64,000 nt of DNA, from NCBI GenBank assembly GCA_008729055.1, contig SDUX01000001.1, positions 3,015,206-3,079,205 on the forward strand, given 5' to 3'. Source of the DNA: Pyropia haitanensis (lineage: Eukaryota > Rhodophyta > Bangiophyceae > Bangiales > Bangiaceae). This document shows positions 1-11,636 of this stretch, piece by piece. Under the pieces are notes generated by a model that ran no database searches, was not told where the DNA came from, and saw only the letters and a list, made by a program, of their open reading frames with translations. The number at the start of each line of letters is the position of its first letter. Position 1 is the stretch's first letter. Position numbers and translations under genes: made by a program.

Positions 1-554
1 CCCGTAGCCGCTGCCGCCCACCCCCACCCCTCGAAGGACCAACGCGTCCGCGACGCCCGCCACCTGCTGCCACGCCCACCCTCCTCCCCCCACCCTTTTC
101 TCCCCCGTGCCCCCACCCCCCCCCCTGCTCACGTTGCCGGCGGCGCGTTCTGCCGCAGCGGCAGCAGCAGCCGCCGCGGCTCCCGCGGCGGCGGCAGTGG
201 CGGCGGCGGCGGTGATGGGGTGGGCGACGCGGGCACGCCCGCGTCGCTGCCGCTGCCACCCCCACCCCCACCGCCGCCGCCGTCGCCGTCGCCGGGGCAG
301 TCGCCGGCGGCACCCTCATGGCCGCCGCGCCCCCCCCCGCCCCGAGGCGCGGCGGTCCACCGAGGCGCGGCAGTGGCGACGCTGGCGCGGGCGTAGCGGG
401 CGTCGCGGGCGGCGAGCCGCCGCCAGAGGGGGTGCTCGTCGCCGACGCACCGACGCAACGCGCGGGCGGCGCCACGTCGGGCGTCGGCGGCAGGTCGTCC
501 ACGCCCGCTGCGGATGTGAGGGGGGGGGTGGGGGGGGACGCGGGGGGGGACACC

Positions 555-585
<31 letters not shown>

Positions 586-3391
586 TGGCGGTGAGAGCCG
601 GCGGCGGGTGAGAGGGATGCCGCCCCGCGCCAGCAGACGGGGGGGACGCCCCACCGCCGCCGCGTGGGCTTCCCGACGTGGGGGATAGGGCCCGCCGGCC
701 GGGCGCCGGGGGGGACCGGAGGTCTGCGTCGCCATTGGCAGCGTCAGCGACGGCGGGAGGGGGCTCCCGCTCGTCGCGGGAGCCCGACGCGGACCCCCGC
801 CCGTCCCGCCCGTCCCGCCCGTCCCGCCCGTCCCGGCCGCCCCGGCCACTCCGCTCGTCACCCCGGTCACCGCGTGGCTGCCACCCCGCCGTAACCCCAT
901 CCCGCCCCCGCTCCCACCGGTCGCCCCCCCGGCGGGGCTCCTGGCCCTCCCGCCCGCTACCGCCGTCACCGCCGTCGCCGCCGCCGCGACGGTCCCGCTC
1001 CCGCTCCCCCCGCCGGTGGTCGTGCGTGTCGCGGTCACGGTCGCGGTCGCGCGGCCGCTCCCAGTCCCGGTGCCCGTGCTCCCCGCCGCCGCGGCGGCGG
1101 TCATACGGGTCCCGCACGCGCTCCCGCTCCCGCTCCCGCTCCCGCTCCCGTTCCCGCTCCGCGTCGCGGTAGGGGTGCTCCCGCTCGCCACCGTCGCTAG
1201 ACTCGCGCCGAAAGTCCCGGCTGCGGTGGCGGGAGGCGGGCGTACGCTCCCGATCGCGGTCACGGTCGCGGTCACGATCCCGCCCACGGTCGCGGTCGCG
1301 GTCGCGGTCCCGGTCCCGGCCACGCGTGCGCTCACGTTCGCGTTCGCGCTCTCGCTCGCGGCTGCCGTCGCGGCGGCCGGCGCCCGATGACCGAGCGCCA
1401 GACGAGGTCGGCGGGGAGGCGACTGCGCCAGGGCCACCGCGGCCAAGCCGCTCCTTAAAAGACCGACTGCGTTCCGGCTCACGGCTGGCACGGTCAGCGT
1501 CACGCGCGGGAGGCCGCTCCTTCAGCAGCGACCCCGTCTCGCGGGGGCGCTCGCGCTTGATAGGCACCGGCAGGTCATCGAGACTGCCCCTGTTAATGGG
1601 GTCCACAGCAGCGGCCGGAGCAACAGCGGTAGCGGCGCAGGTGTTGGCGGTCGCGGCAGCGGTGCTGGCGGCAGCGGCCGCAGTGGAGATGGCGGCAGCG
1701 GCGGTGTCAGCGGTGTCGTCGGCGGTGTTGTCGGTGGCGGTGCGTGTGACCCGAGGCGTGGTGGGGGCGGTGGTGGCACCAGAGACGGGCGTGGCGGCGG
1801 CAGCCTTCCCCCTCCGCCTCTCCCCGTCCACCTCCATTCGCCCATCCCGAGCCGCTTCCCCGCCCCCCGCTTCGCCCGCACCTTCGGTCTGACAGTCCTC
1901 GGCCACGTGCGACGTCTCTGCCTTGAGCGCCAGCATCGCCGCGGCGCGCCACTGGTCCTTGAGCAGCCGCGCCAGGTCGTTGAGCGGCCTGGACACGGAC
2001 GAGCTAATCCGCCGCGCAAACCGCCGCATCACTGCGTGCGCGTCGGTGCCCTTGAGCAGCGTCAGCGTCACCCGCCAGCGGGCCAGCGTGCTCAGCGCGA
2101 CCGCCGCGTCGGTCTCGGCGGCGGTCAGCACCGCCGCCGCGTCAGTGACGCGCTGAGCGCCCGCCGTCGCGGCCGCCACGTCCGTGTCCCACGCGGCCTT
2201 GGCGGCCTGAAACGCGGCTATCCGCCGTGCCAGGGCGGTCACGTCGGCAGACAGCGCCGCCGCTTCCGCCGCCAGCGACGGGTGCGCGTCGACCGCCGCC
2301 GCACGCGGGCGCGCCGCGTCGGTCACGGCAGACGTGTAGGCCTTAAACGCATCCGCGACGCGGGCGCCCGCGGCGGTCAGACGGCTGCCCGTCTCGGCCA
2401 GCTGCTCCACCGTCGCGTCGGACCGTGGCCCAATGTCAGGGGGTAGCTCCACGTCAGACCGAGAGTGCGCCGGGGGGAGTCCCGCCAGCGACGGCATCGC
2501 CAGCGACGCCATCACGGGGTCCAGCCACGGAAGGGAAGCAGTGGCGTCAACATCTCCATTCACAGCAGCGGCGGGTGCGACGCTCCGGGGCGGCGACAGC
2601 CGCGGCACGGGCAGCGGCCGCGGGGAGACCGACCGCCGCCGCGGCGACCGCGACCGTCCCCGAGAGCGGGACCGCGCTCGCGACCGCGACCGACCGACGC
2701 CATCAGCCGGTGACGCCGGCCGCTCTGGCCGCCGACGTCCCGCCGGCGACACGGATCGTCGCGGGGGAGCCCCCTCGCGCGCCGCCAGCGGCGAGCCCGC
2801 CCGGCTGCCCCGCCCCCCCCCGCGGGGGAACCCGCCCGGCTGCCCCGCCGCCCCGCGGGGGAACCCGCCCGGCTGCCCCGCCCGCCCACAGGGGAGGCCC
2901 CGCGGCTGCCCCGCCGCCGCCGCTCCGCGGCCCTCTCTGGCGACGCCGCCGCCACCCGCGGCCGCCGGCCCGTGCCGCCACCGCCGCCGCCCGCCACGCG
3001 GTGGTCGCGGTCAGGGGAGCGGGGCGCCGCCGCCGCCGCCGCCGGCCGCGACGGCGGGAGGAGCTTGCGCTTCTTGGCAATGGGGATCCCCGCAGCGGGG
3101 TCGACGCCCGGCAGCGGCGACGGGGAGCCCGCCGCGGCGGGCGGCAGCGCCGCCGGCCGCTTCTTGCGCGCAATAGGGATGCTGGCGGTCGGGTCCGCGT
3201 CGGCTAGCGGCGGCGACGGCGGCCGCGGCCGCCGCGCCGCGGGCGACGCCCGCCCCGCCGGCCGCTTCTTCCGCGCCATCGGCACCGCCGCGGCGTCGTG
3301 CGCGGCCGCGTCCGCGGCGCCAGGCGCGGCGGCAGCCGCCGGCGGGGCGGCGTCTGACAGCGGCGACGACGCCCGGCCGGCGGGCGACCGC

Positions 3392-3446
<55 letters not shown>

Positions 3447-4213
3447 CGCCCCCCCCGGGCCGGCCCCGCGGCGATGCCTGTGGCGCCCCCCCCCGCGGGG
3501 GCAGCCGCGGCACCGCACCCGGCGACGGTGGCGGCCGCTTCTTGCGGCCACCCGCCGCGGCGGGCGTCGCCGCCTTACCATCCGACCGCTCCCGCGACGG
3601 CGGGCGGTCGCCGCCGCCACCGCCGCGAGGCGGCGGGCGCTTCTTCCCAGCCGCCGCGGCGGTGACGGTGGCGCCTCCCCCCCCGCCGTCCGCGTCGGCG
3701 GCCGCGGCCGACCGCGGCGACGACGCCGGCGGCCGCTTCTTTTTGGGGATCCCCACCGGCAGTGGCGTCGCCGCGGCGGCCGCCGGCGACGCCGCGCCGC
3801 CCACGGCGGCGTCCGCCCCACCCTCCCCCGCCGAGCCGGGCCCGTCCCCCCGTGGCGGCGACGGGTAGTGGTCGGGGGAGCTGTCGCGGCCGCCGCCACC
3901 AGCAGCGGCGGCGACGGCGGACCGGCCCGCGGGCGCGCGGCGCTTGCGGCCACTGGCGGCGGCGGCGGCGCGGGCAGCGGCGGGCGCCGAGCCACCGCCG
4001 TCCGAGTCGTCGCCGCCGCCGCCGGGGGGGGACGCCGCCGCCGCCCTGCGCTTGCGCTTGGCCGGCTCCGCCCGGCCGCCGCGGCCGCCCCGCCCGCCCG
4101 CGCCGCGCGGCGGCTTGGCCGCTGCGGCTGGCCGCCGCCGCCGCTTGCGGCCATCATCCGACAGCGGCGACGCAGACAGCGAGTCGCTGTCCGACGCAGC
4201 GCCGCCGCCAGCA

Positions 4214-4251
<38 letters not shown>

Positions 4252-4818
4252 ACCGCCGCCACCGCCGCCGCCGCCGTCCGCAGCGTCGCCCCCGCTGTCG
4301 GCCACCCCATTCGCGTCACCGCTGCCGCCACCCCCACCGCCGCCGCCGCCACCGCCGCTGCCGCCCCCGTCCATCTCCATGGCGCCCCCGGCCGCGCGGC
4401 CCGCCCCCCCACCCCCCCCCCTGGCACCCGGCAGCGGCCGCGGCAGATGGATGTTGGGCACGGACGCGGCGAGGTCGTCCAGGTCGAGGGGCTTGCGGCC
4501 CACGTCGACGAGGAACTGGGACGCCTCGACAAACGCCTCGGCCAGCTCCTGCCGCACGGACCCGACGGTCTCGCGCTCGACGAGCCGCCGCGCGGTCGTT
4601 GCCTTTAGCGGCTTGAGGTTCTCCCCGCCCATCGCCGAGTAGGTGCCCTCGCCAAAGAAGCGGACCCAGGCGCCGCCGGGCAGGATGGTGCACGGCATGT
4701 TCTCCGCCTTGGCCGACGCGATCGTCTCGGGGGGGGGGGACATGACGACAATGGCGGGCCACCAGGGGAAGCCGTCCAGGCGGGCGAGGACGAGGTCGTC
4801 CTCGCCGTACGTCCGCAT
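1..4818 (-). CDS. PWWP-domain chromatin protein with TFIIS-N/LEDGF-like domain, 3' end beyond the window
   Basis: The protein probably binds histone tails or nucleosomes in the nucleus. From ATG 4818-4816, residues 1-70 form a PWWP domain (DGFPWWPAIVV) followed by a short helical stretch. A long Gly/Ala/Pro linker then carries about nine repeated basic patches of the type ARKKRPA or GKKRPP, which look like NLS or DNA-contact motifs. The frame reaches a stop near 2560, but a repeated RGSRAGSP unit shows the coding frame changes inside the 9-C run at 2813-2821. After that shift an SR-rich stretch and a helical domain follow; at about 2090-1930 it contains a pattern LARWRVTLTLLKG...LARLLKDQW, like the TFIIS N-terminal/LEDGF integrase-binding fold. 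An Arg/Asp/Glu-dipeptide tail stays open to base 1. Known PWWP+TND proteins (LEDGF, HDGF2) tether factors to H3K36-methylated chromatin; that role is inferred. A GCC run at about 3399-3445 lies inside the gene. Confidence 0.8.
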
Positions 4819-6957
4819 GGTTGCAAACCAGAGGGGGGGGGGGGGGAGAGAGAGAGAGGGGTAGGGGAGGGAAGAGGAGGGGGGAAGGGGGGGGGAGGAG
4901 GGGGGGGGAGGAGGGTTGGGGAGCGCCACGTCAGGCCGGCCGCCGAAGCGCCGTGCGGGGGCGGTGGAACGGCGGCGGCGCGGGGCAGGCCGAAAAAAAC
5001 GGGCGCGCGCCGACGCGGGCGCGGCGGCGCCAACCAAGGTCAGCGCCGACGCGGCGGACGGCACGGCGGCGGCGGCTAGCACCGCCACGCCACCACGGCG
5101 GCCGCCGTCGATGGCGGTCGGCCAGGGGCGGCGGCCGCGGCACGGCGGGAGCGGGCGTGTGCGCGGCGGCGGCACGCGGGGCAGCGGCGCGCGGGGCGGC
5201 GGCGGGGGGGGGGGGGGGGGGGGGGGGACGGGGACGGGGGCCCCACCGCGTCTCGACCCCCCCGCGGTCTCTGCCCCCCCCCCCCCGCCGCGACCGCGGC
5301 GGCGGCCCCCGTGCTGACGCGCGGCGAGTGGTCGTCAGCCAAATTGGTCGGATTGTCACGGGCCCGGCCAACGCCGCGGCGGGCGTGCCCCTGCAGGGGA
5401 AGGCGGGCGGGGGGGGGGGGGGGGGGGGGGGCGGGGTTCACGCGGCCAATCAGGCGAGTCCACCGCCAAGTCCGCGGCCTAGCTAGCAGAGGCTGCCGCG
5501 CCTCCCGCTCGCGCTGCCGACGCGCGCGCGCCGCGCGGATCGTCGGCCGCTGGTGCGCAGCGACGGGCGACCACCGCCGCCGCCCGATCGGCGGGGCGGC
5601 GGCGTGTGGGGATCGGCGGGGCGGCGGCGTGTGGGGATTGGCGGCGCCGTCGGCGACGCCGCCCCGCACGCCGTCGGCGACGCCGCGTCCCCCGCTGCGC
5701 CGCCGCCACTCGTCCACCGCCGTCGTCGCCTGCTTTGCTGCCGCCCTCCGTCCCCCCTCTCGCCCACTCCTTCCTCCTCTCCCATCGTCCACGATACTCC
5801 CCCTCCGGTTGCGCGGCCGCCTCTCTACCCCCCCCCACCCCTCCCCACCTCGCCGCCGTCGCGGTCGGCGCCGCCGCCGGCGGCGTGCTTCCTCCACGCG
5901 CTCTCGGCGCGGCGGTCGCCGTGGGCGGCCGTTGCGATCAGCGTGGCCGGGTGTGGCGTGGCCTGCTTGGCGCCGCGTCGGCGAGCACCCGCCTCGCGAT
6001 GCGGGCGCCGCCCGCGGCCGGCCCGGCGTGGACGGTGGGCGTTTGTGGGGGGCTCACCACGTTTGGTACGTACGTGCTCGCGGCGGGGCGGCTGGGGGGG
6101 GGGGGGAGCGCCTTGCGTACGTGCTCGCCAGTAAAGGGGGGGGGGGGGGGGGGTGGCGGCGGTGGTGGGGGGGGGTGGCCGTCCGCCGGCTGGGGCTGTG
6201 ACGCGCAGCTGAGGCGGAGGGGGGGGGGGGGGGGCGACGGGCTGTTGTGCGGGGGTGGGTCGGGTCGCGGCCACAGTGACGACGGGTTGACGGCGGCGTG
6301 TAGAGGGAGCGCACGGGCGCAGTGGGCGGTGTGGCCGCGCCGCGGACGCAGTGTGGCGGTACGTGGCCCCCCCCCCCCCCCATTGACGCGGGCCGCCATG
6401 TGGCGGGCCCGCGCCGGGGGTCGGGCTGCCGCTGCCACGCATGCGCCGCGGCACGCAGGGAATGCGCACATCCGTCCAGGCGGCCACCCCAGCCGTGGCT
6501 CGGGGGTGCGCCGCGTGACGGGCGGCGGGGGCGACGACGTGGGCGGCCTCGCCGCCAGCGGCGGGGGGAACGCGGCGGAGGCAGCGCGCTGGCCGATCGC
6601 CCCGCACACGCGCGGTCGCCGCGCCGCAGGTGTCACCGCCGCCACGGCCAGCGTCGGTCAGCGTCTGGGGCATTGACCCGTGATGCGGTTTCGAAGGGGC
6701 AGGCACCGCACGACCACGCGCATGGAGGTACTCCCCCCCCTTCCGAAGGAAAAGCAAACAGCAGGAAACGTGTGTCACGATCGGTCGCAACAGAGAAGAA
6801 AAAACTCCCACACGTGATGCGGCCACACCCCGTCGTGGCCGCACCAGTCGCTCACGTACGTCGCCCTAAGGCCCCTCGCACCAGGCCACCCGTTGTCCGT
6901 GGTCCTGTCCCCATACTGCCCCCTTCCTCCACTCCAGCTGCCGGCCTCGCCGCGCGC
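4819..6957. other. Intergenic, G-run rich, no gene seen
   Basis: I see no coding sequence I can defend here. The stretch is full of long G runs (4832-4845, about 5207-5226, 5410-5430, 6136-6152, 6218-6232). It also has a short tandem duplication at about 5590-5640 built on GGCGGGGCGGCGGCGTGTG. Just upstream of the PWWP start is a CT-rich leader on the minus strand. Confidence 0.6.
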
Positions 6958-7530
6958 TCAGTAGTTCTGCCACGACTTGCCCTCTGCCCGCTTGTCTTCT
7001 GGGATCGGCCGCAGGTAGTCTGGCAGCAGCGAGTCGCCGCTCGGCGAGCCGCCCTCGAGGTAGCTGGGCAGCGGCGCCGACGGGGTCTCCGCCTGCTTGC
7101 GCGCCGCGGCCTTGGCCGCCTTGGCCGCCGCCTCGGCCACCAGCACCGGGTCCTTGTAGCCGGGCTCCCCCGCCGTCGGCTTGGCGGTCATCGTCGGCCC
7201 GCCCTGCAGCTTGTCCTCAATGTCCCGCTTGAGCAGGTTCACCCCGCGCTCGTTGAGCTCCGACACGGCCTGCGACGTTGCGCTCCGCCCCGACCGCTTG
7301 GCCGCCTTCTTGGCCTTGGCGGGCGGCTCGGCCGGCGCCGACTCCTTGGGGCCGAGGATGGACTTGAAGTCGGGCATCCAGCCCTTTTTCTTCTCGCCCT
7401 CAGCCATCATCAGGGGGGGGGCGGCGGCGGTCGCCCCAGCGGGGCGACGGGACGGGCAAAGGGCAGCCCGGCCGCGGGTGGCGGGCAGCCGCGCCGCCGA
7501 GGTGGGAAGAAAGGCGACCGTGGGCGCCAT
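6958..7530 (-). CDS. Small putative plastid-targeted protein of unknown function
   Basis: This 190-residue protein starts at ATG 7530-7528. Its first 42 residues (MAPTVAFLPTSAARLPATRG...) are rich in Ala, Arg, Ser and Thr and lack acidic residues, like a chloroplast transit peptide. They end at an LMMAEGE segment where the mature, charged protein would begin. The mature part has a Lys/Ala-rich helical segment (about residues 60-85), a second Ala/Lys helix (about 125-145) and a Pro-rich C-terminus with LPDYLRPIPEDKR and a final WQNY. I recognise no catalytic motif or family. An in-frame extension upstream to 7800 is low-complexity and reads like leader sequence. Function is unknown; a structural or assembly role in the plastid is only a guess. 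Confidence 0.65.
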   Translation of the reverse strand: MAPTVAFLPTSAARLPATRGRAALCPSRRPAGATAAAPPLMMAEGEKKKGWMPDFKSILGPKESAPAEPPAKAKKAAKRSGRSATSQAVSELNERGVNLLKRDIEDKLQGGPTMTAKPTAGEPGYKDPVLVAEAAAKAAKAAARKQAETPSAPLPSYLEGGSPSGDSLLPDYLRPIPEDKRAEGKSWQNY

Positions 7531-9036
7531 GACGGACAGAGGGGTGAGAAGAGGGACAGCGGGGGGGGAACAATAGGGAGGTGGCAACGTGCGCGGGTGC
7601 AACGGGGACACGAACGGGCAGGGGCCTGGTAGCGGTGGCTGTACGGACACAACAAACAAGCCTGACAACGGGAAAGGTGCGCTCACGGTCGTTGGCGGTG
7701 TCGGGCAAGCAGCATGGGTAACCTCAGCCAGGGGGTACTGTATGCAGCCTCGCAAGCGGCCGGCCCACCCACCCCTCCGCCCGCCCAAGTAAAAACGCAC
7801 CTGCTGCCGAGGGGCGGGGTCCCTCGGTAGAGGACCCCGGACCCCCCCACCAGCTGTGCCATTCCGTGGCAGCTGACCCCCGCCCTACACTGGACGCAAG
7901 GCGACCTGGAGCGGCGCGAGGGCCACCGCAAGAGGGTGACATGACTCGGGCATATCTCTCATCTCGGGATGCTCCTCCGAGATCAGCGTGCTCTGACTGG
8001 CTGTTGAAAGTTCGTCAACGGACGCTCTGCCGGGTGCAGCCGGACCAGTGCATCTCGTTATTGAGCGATGTGTGGCTGTCACGCTGCGCTGCGCGGACCA
8101 ACAAGTTCCACGAGCGCGTTGGCTTGATATCTTGTACACACTTGTACCGACGACTTGTTGTGCAAGTCGTAAGTTCTCGAGTAGTGTCCTTGGTGAGAAG
8201 GTGCCTGTCTGTCGTCGGGACGGCGCTCCGCCGCCGCCGCAGTGCGCCCCATCCCTCTCGAGGTCCCCTGCCGTTCCTGTGCGTCCATGTGCTGGCAGCC
8301 CAACCCTATCGTTCATCCCCTCCCCCGCCACAGTCAAGGGGGGGAAGAGAGCATGCCCGTCCACCGGCAGCCGTCTGCCCGCGCGCTGCCCACCACCCCT
8401 CGTCTCGCGGCAGCCCGTCCGCCCCAACGCCGCACCCGAGGCGGCCGCCACGACGCGGTGCGACCGGCGGCAGCGGCGGTGGCGGCCGGATCGGCCGCGG
8501 CTGAGAGCGCAGCGGCCTGCGCGCGCCGGCGCGCGTCGCGACGAGGCCCTGGCGCGGCGCTTGGCCGTTGCGGCGGGCGGCGGCGGCGGCTCGCGCTGCG
8601 GCGCCGAGCCCCGCGCGCACGGTGCGCTGGCGGCGGGCGTGGCGGCCGCAACGGCGTGGTCGTGGCGGGAGCCGGCGCGCTGTGGGATGCGGGTAAGCAA
8701 GCCGGGGGAGGTAGGGGGGGGGGAGGGGCGGATGGGGGGGGTGTCGTATGGTCCGTTTGGCGGACGGGAGGCGGACGCACTGTTCAGATGGGAGCGTGGC
8801 GGGCAGAAGGGGGGAGCGCTGCCACCTAGGGGGGTGTCGGGCAGCACTGGCCAGGGTGCGTGCGGCGTGTTGTCCCTCCATGGTCCGCATGCCTTGATGT
8901 GGGCCCGCTATTGCCGCCGATGGCAAGCGCGGGTGCATGCCGTCGTCAGCCCACCCTGCCCTTGCCAGTCGGTCGGCTTTCTTTCCGGTGCATCAACCAT
9001 CTACCCAACTCGCCTTTGCGGCGCCCTACCCCCGTG
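7531..9036. other. Divergent intergenic region, no gene seen
   Basis: It separates two divergently transcribed genes (minus 6958-7530 and plus 9037-10377), so it should hold both promoters, but no TATA or other core element is convincing. A perfect 8-bp-stem, 5-nt-loop hairpin lies at 8150-8170 (ACGACTTG/CAAGTCGT) in a locally less GC-rich patch (7960-8220). The rest is Pro/Arg-coding low complexity in every frame. Confidence 0.5.
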
Positions 9037-10377
9037 ATGACGTTTCCCAGCGGCTGGTCCACCTTGACCACCCTCCTCCTCTATGCCGCGGCCGTCGCGG
9101 CGCTTGTCCCCCCCACCACCGCGGCGGCCACGCATGGATCTGGCGATGGCACCTACTACTGGTCGACCGTCCACGGCGCGTGCGCCCTCTCCCCCCGCCC
9201 CCCCCAGTACGCTGGCCGGGTGGGCGTGGCGATCGCGACGGGCTCGTACGGCGGCGACGCCGCGTCCCTGTGTGGCGCCTGCCTGTCCGTGACGACGACC
9301 GGGGAGGGGTCGGGTGCCAACCCGCTGCCGCCCACCTTTGACGCGTACGTCATGGACGAGTGCCCGACGTGTGGCGGCGCGGGTGACCTCGACGTGGCCC
9401 GGCCGGGCGACGGCCGGTGGCGCCTGTCGTGGCGCGTCGTCGACTGCCCCGTCGTGCCGGGCGGGCCGCGCGTGTACCTCGTCGGCTCCCACGCGTGGTA
9501 CGTCAAGGCGCAGGTGCGCAATGTGGCCCGGCCGGTCGCGTGGGTGCGCATCGGGGGAGCCCCTGCGCGGCGCACGCATGACCACTTCTGGGTGGGCGAG
9601 CGGCCGTCGGGGGGCGGCTTTGGTGACCGCGTTGACGTGACGGTGGGGCTCGCGGGGGGGGGGGAGGTCGCCATGGGCGAGCTCCGCATCCGGAATGGGG
9701 TGGCGATGGGCGCCGCCCGGGGGGCGGGGGGGGGGGGGGGGCGGCGGGGGTATACCCCTGTCACTCCCCGCCCAGACCCCCCAAAGGCGCTCCCCGCTGG
9801 CGGTCGCGGTCGTGGTCGCGGCGGCGCCTGCACGGGGCTGTGGGGAAAGTGCGGCGGAAAGGGACACTGGGGGCCCACCTGCTGTGTGGCTGGTGCGGTG
9901 TGCCGCCGCCACAGCCAGTGGTACAGCCAGTGTGCGCCGGCAAGGCGGGGTGGTGGCGGCGGTCGCCGTCACGGCGGCGCCTGTACGGGAATGTGGGGAA
10001 AGTGCGGCGGGAAAGGGCACTGGGGTCCCACCTGCTGTGTGGCCGGCGCGGTGTGCCGCCGCCACAACTGGCGGACCAGCCAGTGTGTGCCGGCGGGACG
10101 GCGCGGCGGCGCCTGTACGGGCTTGTGGGGCAAGTGCGGCGGGGAGGGACACTGGGGTCCCACCTGCTGCGTGGCAGGCACGGTATGCCGGCGCCATCAC
10201 CGGTGGTACAGCCAGTGTGCACCGGCAGAGCGTGGCGGCGGCAGCGGTGGTGGCGGCTGCGCGGGGCTATGGGGCAAGTGCGGCGGCGACGGGCACACGG
10301 GGCCTACGTGCTGTGCAGGCGGCGCGGTATGCCGGCGCTTCCACAAGTGGTATAGCCAGTGCCGGCCCCGGCGGTAA
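9037..10377 (+). CDS. Secreted expansin-like protein with four CBM1 modules (Porphyra polysaccharide-binding-protein type)
   Basis: This 446-residue protein is probably exported to the cell wall, where it binds or loosens polysaccharide. ATG 9037 begins a signal peptide (hydrophobic [13 protein letters not shown], cleavage near residue 30). Residues about 35-220 look like the expansin/barwin double-psi barrel and following domain: a CGACLSV segment, then [14 protein letters not shown] with the paired Cys and the barrel Asp, then [14 protein letters not shown]. Gly/Arg linkers follow. Four CBM1-like modules sit at about residues 263-302, 312-352, 356-396 and 405-446, each with WGKCGG.GH.GPTCC, a third Cys pair and W/F-YSQC. 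Four-module CBM1 proteins are known in Porphyra; CBM1 is otherwise mostly fungal. The barrel assignment is by motif, not alignment. The gene is uninterrupted, with no introns. Confidence 0.85.
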   Translation: MTFPSGWSTLTTLLLYAAAVAALVPPTTAAATHGSGDGTYYWSTVHGACALSPRPPQYAGRVGVAIATGSYGGDAASLCGACLSVTTTGEGSGANPLPPTFDAYVMDECPTCGGAGDLDVARPGDGRWRLSWRVVDCPVVPGGPRVYLVGSHAWYVKAQVRNVARPVAWVRIGGAPARRTHDHFWVGERPSGGGFGDRVDVTVGLAGGGEVAMGELRIRNGVAMGAARGAGGGGGRRGYTPVTPRPDPPKALPAGGRGRGRGGACTGLWGKCGGKGHWGPTCCVAGAVCRRHSQWYSQCAPARRGGGGGRRHGGACTGMWGKCGGKGHWGPTCCVAGAVCRRHNWRTSQCVPAGRRGGACTGLWGKCGGEGHWGPTCCVAGTVCRRHHRWYSQCAPAERGGGSGGGGCAGLWGKCGGDGHTGPTCCAGGAVCRRFHKWYSQCRPRR

Positions 10378-11636
10378 CCGGCGTGAAGCATGTCTGTATC
10401 TATTTTTTTGTTAGCGTCGTGGGGGTTGGCGGCCACGGCACGGCGCTAGGCGGTGCGTCGGATCCGCGGGATGCTCCAGGTGGATGGCGGTGGGAGGCGT
10501 GGTGTCGACTACCCTGCGCTGGGGATGCGTGGCCGCGGTGTCCCAGGGTGTCAGCCGCTTGGGGGCGGGAGGTGCTGCCTCCCGCGATCGTGTTCCATGC
10601 AGCTGTCATGTGCTATGGTGCCGCCGGTTGTCGATTGCCTTCTCTTTTCTGTTGTCCCGCTCCTGGTGAAGAACCCATGAGACACCCAGGTGCCGCTGCG
10701 AGCTGTAGCAAGAATTGCAGCGGCTGGGCAACCTGTTGGTCTCGCATTCGGAAAGCACACCCCCCACTGCTGTGGCACAGCGAGAGTTTGGGTCTAGCCA
10801 CCCACCGCGCTCGTGGCACAATCCGAGGGCGCTCTTCACTGGCTCAGGCTCCCTGGGCCCTGCCCGTTGAGCGCTCAAGGTCAGCAAAGCGTGCGCCGGC
10901 GCCAGCAGGGCGCCATCGCCCAGCGAGCTAGTGTGGCGTGGGTGGTGGCCCACGCCAGCATCTCGGAACGATGGCGGCCCAGCCGCGAGTCGTGTGGCCC
11001 CAGTCTCCGGGGCCTGCGAAGCGCGCGTCGGACGCGCCCGGCTGGCCAGCTACGCGCCGCGGCGAGTCGGATGGCAGGGCTCCGGCCAACGCACTCCGCG
11101 GTGCGCGGCTCTACCTCGTTGGCGCAACCATGCTGCCTACTAAAGTTGCCTCTTGGTGCGTGCGCGCCATGCGGGCCATCCCAGCTCTGGCCAGCAGGGC
11201 CTCGTCGCCGCGCGGTGCGTCGTGAACTCGGGTGTGGAAGAGTGGGCGCACGCACGCGGTGGCGCTCGCTGACCGTGCTCGCCTTGGCCAGCGCGTGGCC
11301 AACGGGGGGGCGTCACGACCCCCTGTAGCGCCCGATCCCCGGATGCATCGGCGTTTGTCGTGACAAGATTTCTCGCCCGCACCGGCTCCCGGTCGGCCGT
11401 CGGCAATGAGACTACGCCACGCGGCGGCTGTGGCCCGCGCGTCGCCACCGCCCGAAGAGGGCCCCGCCCGAGAGGCCGCCCAATGACCGCCTCGGAAAGG
11501 GGTAACCCTCTCAACGCAGCGCAAGGCAGATACGTCTCCGCGCTACTGAGGTTGCCAGCCGAGCAGACACCACAACCGACACTCGGTGTCGGTTGCGCCC
11601 TCGCCCGCACCGCCGCCGCCCTTCTGATTCTGCTTC
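10378..11636. other. Intergenic between CBM1 gene and retroelement
   Basis: It holds the CBM1 gene's 3' flank and the left flank of the DIRS element. All frames give Arg/Ala/Gly-rich translations without motifs. The last bases before the element (about 11622-11636) resemble the element's own first bases (CTGATTCTGCTTC against CTGATTCTTCC), so a few bases of target homology or an older end are possible. Confidence 0.5.

Noticed and set aside
8150..8170. Small hairpin as an RNA gene
   Set aside because: An isolated 8-bp stem without neighbouring structure or promoter is expected by chance over this length.
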